Assembly: GCA_029817715.1 (NCBI GenBank)
Contig: JARUPY010000083.1
Coordinates: 1,674,001 to 1,738,000 of the forward strand
Direction: 5' to 3'
Source of the DNA: Melastoma dodecandrum
Lineage: Eukaryota; Streptophyta; Magnoliopsida; Myrtales; Melastomataceae
DNA: 64,000 nucleotides
Made by a program: the position numbers and the translations under genes. Below, piece by piece: positions 56,939 through 64,000 of the stretch. The notes under the pieces were generated by a model. That model was not told the DNA's origin. It ran no database searches and saw nothing but the letters and a program-made list of their open reading frames with translations. Position 1 is the first letter of the stretch, and every line of letters begins with the position of its first letter.

Positions 56939-58383
56939 CCTACCATGTGGCTCAAAGAAATATCCGAGAACCAACCCGTCGGTTCTGGTATCGGTTCTGG
57001 CACCGGTTCCGGTTCCGGTTCCATGTCCTTATGGGACACTTCTACATTAAATCGACCACATTACTCCAATTAATCTAAAAAAACTTTATGCATTACTCTA
57101 ATCAATCTAAAAAAAAACCTCAAGCATGACTCCAATCAATTTAAAAGTACTTCAAGCATTACTCCAATCAATCTAAAAAAAACCTCATGTGAATTGGTCA
57201 AGGCCTCGAAAGAGGGCAAAGGCAAGGGGATGGCGGGTTCGGATATCCGTAAAGAGAGGCTTGTCAGTAACACTGTGCGCAAAATTGTTAAATATAAATA
57301 AGATATATTTACAATTTTAAAATAAAAATTATTTATGTAAATAGAGAATAAAGATTATATAATGATATTATATAAATTATATATTAAAATATATTATGTT
57401 AGGTTCTAGGTTCTCCAGGTTGGTTCCGAGGTAAGAACCTAGAACCGTACTTGGTACTGCCGGTTTTCAAAAATTTAGAACCTAAAACCTACCCGGTCTA
57501 TTCGAGAACCTATATTAACACCGACCCTATGGTACCGATTCCCGGTTTTACCCGGAACCTAGGCTCACCCCTAATTACAATATACAGAATCGACCTTCGT
57601 AATGACTTCTTTGAGAATTACTAAAAAAAACTGTCACATGGAAAGTTGGCCTTTGTAAAGCCGACTCCCTTTGTACTTGATGGAAGTCGAACTTACAAAG
57701 GCCGACTTCGCTCCGACACCACAACATCTGGTGCCTGCCTAAGGAAGTAAGCCTGTCTAAGACCGACTTCCATCACGCATTAAGGGAATCCGCCTTACAA
57801 AGGCCGACCCCATCGGGATTTAACATCCCGACTAAGGCTTGGGGGACACAATCAAACACTCCCACTCGACCTCCCCGACCCAGAGCCAGACGTCGACGCC
57901 CCATCCCCGGCCACCCTGACGTCTGCTACCCCATCCCCGATGCCAGCTCGCTCGTTCTCGACCTTGACGCCCCGATCTCATCCTACGCCCCAATCTCGAC
58001 CCCAACGCCCCGTCTCCAACTCCCTGAACCCGACGTCCCGTCGTTGTGTGGCTCCTCGTCTGCTCGTTCGACGGCCATACACAACTATCTCGTTAGATAA
58101 TTTTCCAATTAGGTTTAGGAAATTTTAGGGCTTTTGTATTAAATTAGGGTTTATCTATGATTTGCCAATTCGGGTTTAAGAGATTTGAGGAATTAACATA
58201 AATTTACAACTAGGGTTTAGGAATTGACATAATTACAAGAATTAACATATTTTGAGAATTAGGGTTTCAATTTAAATTACTAATGAATATCCAATTATGG
58301 TTCGAATTAACCTAATCGAATTACTATAAGGTTTGAATCTATATTGAAACTACGTTGTTGTAATTTGTTACCTCAATTGTTAA

Positions 58384-59448
58384 TTGGTATCGTGCTCCAA
58401 TGTCGTTGATAGAGCTGTTGATTTTTTCCAATGGAAATATTGTCAATGGACCAGACGGAGTTGGCTTGATAAAGGGCCAACAAAAAGAATAGAAGTTCTG
58501 GAATTCGTGAATTACGATACCTTTGAGCGCATTATATGCGATGCTATTGGTTTGCAATTAGCAATTTTATTATATATTGCGCACATGTATCCAATTGTGG
58601 AGTTAAATAATGTTGATGTGAAGTATTATTTGATGCCTAGTAAGGCGGTTAAAGATGTGAGATTGCTAATGTCGAAGTAGGTTGGATGCCGCCATTTGAA
58701 CAATGGAGGTTATGTATACGTCATTTAGCCAACAACTTCAACACGAGGTACAAGAATCTCCGTCGGGAAAAAGCTAGTTATTGCTGCAAGGAAATGTATG
58801 GCGCCAAAGATGAAGTAATATTTGCGTCATATTTTAAAAACTATCCTAGAGTTAGTAGATTTTTTTGATGAGATGGATAAGAGTCAATAGACTCTCAGTT
58901 TTTATGGGAACTACCGTTGGGGGATAATGACGGCGAATTTAAGAGAGAGCTACAATGCTGTTCTAAGGGGGGCACGATCACTTCAGGTTTCTGCTTTAGT
59001 GAGGAAGGCGTTCTACAATTGTATTACATATTGGAATAACAAAAGAGATGAGGCTGACGCGGTGATAAATAGGGGAGGAAATTTCACTAAAGTTGTCATG
59101 TAGTGTTTCAATAAGGGAATAAAGAAGGCTATAAATCATCAAGTCACATTTGCTTGCTTGTTTCGCGTTTGTGAACGTGGATGGATCGGATAGTATAGAC
59201 AATATTTACAGTTAGGCTAATCAAAAGACCATATACTCATATAAATAGACATCCTTTGATTGTAAAAAAGATTGGGGTGAGTATTCATTCCCAACTGTCG
59301 TTCCAAACCATGAAAGGGCACAACCGAAAGGCAGACCAAGATCTTTTCACATCCATAATGAAATGGATGTGAGAGAAAACAAAACTAAGTTGACTTGTGG
59401 TATATGCAAAAGAGAAGGGCATAATAAAAAAAGTTGTCAAAATAAATG
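58384..59448 (+). pseudogene. MULE3 transposase remnant lacking its catalytic core
   Basis: The N-terminal part (58384-58680, including IEVLEFVNYDTFERIICDAI and MPSKAVKDVRLLM) is followed at once, in another frame, by a post-catalytic segment (EQWRLCIRHLANNFNTRYKN). Further on come NLRESYNAVLRGARSLQVSA and FYNCITYWNNKRDEA, then a zinc knuckle CGICKREGHNKKSC before TGA 59446. The order matches MURA-type transposases, but the stretch that should hold the DDE residues between the first two segments is missing. Several stops occur. Confidence 0.65.
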
Positions 59449-59595
59449 AATTGTAAGATTCAATACAATCTCAAATTCAATTTGTTGTTCTTATTTCGAG
59501 ATTGTTGTTTCATGTTATTTATTCATGTTGTTTATGAATCTAGATTATTCATGTTGTATATTCATTTCTTGAATTCTTGAATTTTGAATTGTAGA

Positions 59596-61540
59596 ATGAA
59601 GCCCGGATCACAGTTGAAGGAGGTCTTGCACTCTCAGGACACACATCGTTCTTCCGAAGTGTGGGAGTCGAGATATGCACTGGTAAGTTAAATTACATTG
59701 TTCACTTTGTCATTTCTTGTTGTTTTATCAACCATTATTGAATTTAATGTCTAATTTTTGCAGAATAATGTATTGAAGTGCGCCATCACGAAAATAGTAT
59801 GAAGAAGATTCGGAGAGATTCCCGTATAGATGGTTACCTCCAACAAGTTGGGTTTATGGAGTTGCGAAACTGCTATTTATCCAGTTGGATCACGCTTTGA
59901 TTACTGCGTTGGTTGAGAGATGACGTTCCGAGACACATACTTTCCACATGGAAAATGGGGAGATGACAATTACGTTGCAAGATAGCTAGGACTGTCAGTC
60001 GAGGGAGACGCTGTTGATGGGTACACTAGCATGGACTTCAGGCCATTTGCGAGCATTTACTGGGAGAGGCTTCACCACATGGTGCTATGAAGGCAGGAAG
60101 GGTGAAGATGAGTTGGTTGTCTTCCCGTTTCGATGTGTTGCATCCAGAAGCAAGAGAGGAACTAGACATATGCATACTCGAGCGTACATATCGCAGCTTA
60201 TAGGTGCTATGGTTTTCCCAAATAAGTCCGATAATTTGGTGCATCTTATGTGGTTGCCGTTGCTAGAGGATTTTGAATTGGCTGGTACTTATAGTTAAGG
60301 ATTAGCATGCTTGACGTGGTTGTATAGACAATCATGTAGAGCTTCCCAGAAAAATGCAACGGGTAGTCGGCTGCCTAGTATTGCTTCAAACATGGGCGTG
60401 GGATAGGTTCCCACATTTGTTTCCCATTAATCGTCGGATTAGGCACATTTAGGGGATGCCTTTAGCAGCTAGATGGGGTGCGGCTCTTGACACGAAAACC
60501 ATCGCCACACATGTGCTATCGGTTATTAGGGAGGCTTTTGACAGACAAAGCCCTGAGCAGGTAGTTTGGCATCCCTACATGGGGGGCATCCTTGCCAGAT
60601 TGTCACAGTATTGCATGGATGGTCATGGTTGTTGACGAGCTCGTGTTCCTCTCTTCTGCTCAGCATTGTTGAAATTTACTTACATGATAGAGTCATTTGT
60701 CAATTTTGGGGAAGAATAGTTGGTGCCTCAAAATGCTGATACTGATGCAAATCTTCAACGAACTGACATGCGAGGAAAGCATATGGATAATTGGTCACAC
60801 ATCCACAGTCACTTCATTGCCTTGTGGAAGAATGAACACAACCATGTCGTCCCTCTACATTGGGATAATAAGTCGGACTACAGAGGATGGTACATGAATT
60901 ACTCTTCGTCATTTTTATCGCATACCGGCGTCATGTTGGGCTTAACGGTGAGTATTTAAAGTACTTTCTTCATGGATTACAATATTGTTAAACTAATATT
61001 AATTCTATACAAATGCAGCAAATTGCTGACATAAACTTTCGCGCTGAAAGAGATTACCCGTTAAAACTACAACACATAGCGGGTATTTCTTGAGAGAGCC
61101 ATGGCTTCTTGAGAGAATTTACGCCTATGCGTTTATATGGACGGCATAAGGGGGTATAAGGGGTAGATGAGGAGTAACCGGATGAGGTGGAGAAACCGGA
61201 GGAGGTGGAACATCCGAAGGAGGTGGAATAACAAGAGGATGAGCATGATCTACCGGAGGAGGAGGAGGATCTGGTTGACATGTTTGACATTGATCAATTT
61301 GTTATGCAGTGGTAGGAGGATGAAGTGTACTCGTCTCTGGTGCTTGATCCGACTCCCGTGGATGCATTTCGAACTCCATTTGCGCATGCATCTACTTCAT
61401 CGACTCCCGTGACTCCAAGGAATACCAAAAAGGATCGACCACCCGTCGGTGATGCGAACAAGTCCCAGATTTCTTAGCTCACGCAAAGAGATCGGTCACG
61501 GTTTGGAATTTTCTACAGGCGTTCTCGACAAAAAAATTGA
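59596..61540 (+). pseudogene. Plant mobile domain gene carried by MULE3
   Basis: ATG 59596 begins MKPGSQLKEVLHSQDTHRSS, the typical PMD opening. An intron lies at about 59682-59763. The body continues LGLWSCETAIYPVGSRFDY, TFRDTYFPHGKWGDDNYVAR, LGLSVEGDAVDGYTSMDF, LQTWAWDRFPHLFPINRR, IATHVLSVIREAFDRQS, DMRGKHMDNWSHIHSHF and SHTGVMLGL. The last four closely match the MULE2 copy. An acidic tail has PEEVEHPKEVE-like repeats and ends near 61540. More than ten stops and several shifts make it a pseudogene. It lies about 150 bases after the transposase remnant, same strand, so it was probably the element's second gene. Confidence 0.75.
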
Positions 61541-61979
61541 ATGTAGTAGTATGTAACAACTTCGGATGTTAACTTTGCATACTAATGTACTTTCGGTGTT
61601 TTGACGTTACTTTTTGAAAAAACTTGATTGGATTACTTTGGATTATTGATGTAGTCTGTATAGTGGATGTCTGTACAGGTGGGCAATCGACAGCTTGTTT
61701 TGTTGTGTTAGGCAGAACTAACGGTGTCGGCCTTTGTATGTTGTAATTTTTTTAATTAATTTTCATGAAATCGGTCTTTGGGTACCATTCACATGAAGTC
61801 GGTCTTGCTTTAGCAATGATAAAATCGGTCTTACATAGGCCGACTTCCTTTATGATCGAAGTTGGCCTTTCAAAGGCCGATTTCGCTATATTAGTCAACA
61901 AATTTCTAAAAGTTGTGACCCTATTTGACGAAATAGTTTCCGGACCAAAGTTATTTAGGAACAAAACTCAAATAAACTG

Positions 61980-62489
61980 AAGAGAGAATAAATTTCTACG
62001 TAGTGTTTGTTTATATAAAGATAAAAAACGAAGAACGAACATTTTTATAGAACTTCTCCAAAGCCATATATAACCACCCCTCACAAAGGGCTCTTAGTTT
62101 AATCCAGATCCTTTCAATAAGATTAGTTTAAATCATATAATTTCTTGGGAGCAATAGTAACATAAATTACAAAAGAAGAAGAAGAAGAAGAATGGATCCG
62201 GGGGCCAGCCAGCCAGGGCCCCCAACATGAGAAAGATTATTCTATAAACATCAATAGGGAAACCCAATAGGTGTTTCCACACTCATTTTCTCTCCTCCTA
62301 TAATATATTTTTTCTATTGAAAAAAAGAGTCTCTAATCCCCCACCTCTTTATTCAATTCCTTTGTTTAAATGGAAGGACGGGGTTTCAATATGCCGAATA
62401 AATTGAGAATGAAATGGAAGTGTCTTCCCAAAAGCAATTTGGGCTAGTAAAAGGAATATGGTGGAAGAGGGGTCGGCCAACACGGACCT
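61980..62489. other. Spacer downstream of the phosphofructokinase gene
   Basis: AT-rich spacer with a (GAA)n run near 62174-62192 and the gene's probable 3' untranslated region. No other gene was seen. Confidence 0.55.
62348..62353 (-). terminator. Candidate poly(A) signal of the phosphofructokinase gene
   Basis: AATAAA on the minus strand, about 137 bases past the stop codon at 62490. Plant poly(A) signals are loose, so this is suggestive only. Confidence 0.4.
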
Positions 62490-64000
62490 TCAAATGAAGT
62501 CAGGCTGCCCGGTTGACGTCAGGCAACGATGCCACATTCTGCTGTTCGGGTCAACGGCTCTTGGGTACGAGATTACTTCAGGGATGGGGAAGTAGACGTA
62601 ATGTGTGTTGCATATGCCCACCGTGATGCCGCTGTACCCGGCAAATGCTCCGTGAACCTGAAAATTTCCAGTGAAAGGCACACTGAAATGATGGCAATGA
62701 ACCAGTTTCGATTTCTTGAGAACCTCGCCACCAGCTAGTGGGGGTCTAGTTCTCATGGTAGTATTCCATCCAGTAAATAAAGAGAAGGGGGAAGAAAACA
62801 CTTACCGCATTTTGCCCGAGTACCGTGCAGAGGATTCCATCAGATGCATTGGCTCGACATGCACGTATCATATATGTTGGATCAATGTACTTAACATCAG
62901 CCGGGATACCGATCTCTTTGAAGTACTTCTTGGTCTGAAAAATTAACGTAAAATGATCATTCTGATACGCGTAACGTGACAGCTCCTGAAGTATCAAGAT
63001 GATAACAGCTATGCGAGAATACTAAGAAAATTAGTGTAAAAAGATATGGCAAAAGGAGTTTTTTAAGGACAGTTTTGTCAAAAGATCTTTTCACAATTAT
63101 CAAAACAAAGAAAGAAATGCCTGTTTTCCGCTGCCTATCTGCCTATAACCTGATCCAGAGGAATGCGTAAGCTACCAACCTCCTGTTGTACATGTACACC
63201 AATGTCGCTGAACACAATGTTTCCAGATGCATCTTTAGCATTAGTTTTCTCCAGGAAATCCTGCCCGCAATAGAAGTTAAAATGAGCCGCTAAAGAATAT
63301 TAAACAGAATTTCTTTCATTAGAGTAAAAGGTTAAATATAATACTACTAAGTTTTTGCACCCCATGGCCTTTTCTTTTTGGTAACGTGCTGAGATAAAGG
63401 GACAAGATAACACTGTTCTATGCAACGGGCATAACACAGGTTAGTCTTATTCAGACAATGGGACATTTATGTTTGCACTCTATGTTGTAATTAGAGCACA
63501 ACATTATCGATTTGTTACATCAAGGAAATCAATCTATGTGATGAGTGGAATTTTTTCACATCCCTGATCGATTGCCGTTAATGCATTCTCTCAACATTTC
63601 TAAAGTCATGTTTATAGAGTTAAGTTGGAATCATGAGGGAGGGCTGACAAAAACACAATGAAAAGATGGTACAAAATATCTACCTAACCTTCCCCTGTGC
63701 ATCCATAGTCTACCATAGCACACATTCAGAGAACTCAAAAGGCATACCTGACCAGCACCTTCAGCAACACAGACTACAGCTGATCCCTTCGTCTCAATCA
63801 GGTACTTGAGATGCCTCAAAACACCATGAGGTCCATGCAAATCAAATGGGACCTTTAAGAGCAGCATCATAACAATTATTACAGCTACAATAACCACATT
63901 CCAAACGTTTATTAATGAAAGAGTTTGCCTGAGAACACCAACAGAGCTTCAGCGTCTACCTCTGGGATCAAGCATATGTCAATTTGTCCACTCGCAAGAG
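62490..64000 (-). CDS. PFK: ATP-dependent 6-phosphofructokinase, C-terminal part (last five exons)
   Basis: Exons from GT/AG sites: 63960-64000 (cut by the window edge), 63748-63852, 63180-63260, 62806-62934 and 62490-62657, all in frame. They read LASGQIDICLIPE, then VPFDLHGPHGVLRHLKYLIE, VVCVAEGAGQ, DFLEKTNAKDASGNIVFSDI, KYFKEIGIPADVKYIDPTYM, NASDGILCTVLGQNA, HGAFAGYSGITVGIC and VDPNSRMWHRCLTSTGQPDF. This is the C-terminal half of plant ATP-PFK, which phosphorylates fructose 6-phosphate in glycolysis. The conserved PEVPFDLHG and EGAGQ stretches are intact. The ending resembles the plastid PFK4/PFK5 group as I remember it, but the transit-peptide end is outside the window, so cytosolic or plastid location is open. 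No defects were seen. Confidence 0.93.

Larger units (their letters stand above)
54018..57573. mobile_element. hAT-like non-autonomous element nested in MULE3
   Basis: The ends TAGGGGTGAAC and GCTCACCCCTA are inverted copies. They are flanked by ATTACAAC (54010-54017) and ATTACAAT (57574-57581), an 8-bp duplication with one mismatch, the hAT hallmark. Without the nested LTR element it is about 0.73 kb, rich in GGTTC/GAACC words, with no transposase. 56973-57022 is a run of GGTTCTGG/GGTTCCGG repeats. Confidence 0.85.
53810..61969. mobile_element. MULE3, Mutator-like element with transposase and PMD remnants
   Basis: Inverted ends (about 53810-54017 continuing at 57574-57600, and about 61700-61969) share AGTTTTGTTCCT, AAATTATTTCATCAAATAGGGT and GAAGTCGG words with MULE1, so they are one family. 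The flanks AGATAAAATG (53800-53809) and AAATAAACTG (61970-61979) match at 8 of 10 positions. Inside on the plus strand are a transposase remnant and a plant mobile domain gene remnant. The left arm is split by the hAT element. Confidence 0.8.

Overview
This window is nuclear DNA from a flowering plant, probably not a grass. It shows intron-rich genes whose exons give plant-specific proteins, AT-rich spacers, and many nested transposable elements of plant families. The species cannot be fixed from the sequence alone.

Three host genes are supported, all on the minus strand. At the left edge (1021-8871, running off the window) are 14 exons of a KIN-14A/KAC-type kinesin, the family involved in actin-based chloroplast movement. 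At 34992-37567 is an SVP/AGL24/JOINTLESS-type MADS-box gene. At the right edge (62490-64000, running off the window) are the last five exons of a plant ATP-dependent phosphofructokinase. Nothing suggests that these three genes work together.

Almost everything between them is mobile DNA, and most boundaries are fixed by target-site duplications (TSDs). 9763-19376 is a Mutator-like element (MULE1, perfect 10-bp TSD). Inside it sits MULE2 (10174-17143, perfect 10-bp TSD), whose ends are built from GC-rich palindromes and which carries part of a plant mobile domain (PMD) gene. 21251-26057 is a LINE-type retroposon (16-bp TSD, A tail) with a DUF4283 ORF1 and no visible reverse transcriptase. 26573-34023 is a degenerate array with a period of about 85 bp, split by a hAT-like insert and by Ty3/gypsy element 1 (28160-33893, TSD GTTCC). 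38287-50025 is a Tat-like Ty3/gypsy element with a second RNase H and a decayed antisense PMD gene. 51650-52810 holds two unusual palindromic repeat blocks. 53810-61969 is a four-level stack: MULE3, with a transposase remnant and its own PMD gene, contains a hAT element, which contains a gag-only LTR retrotransposon.

The most notable theme is that PMD coding sequence occurs three times, in two different MULEs and antisense inside a gypsy element. Next come the palindrome-built MULE2 ends, the gag-only element and the LINE without reverse transcriptase. Most element genes carry stops or frameshifts; MULE2 looks the youngest of the MULEs.
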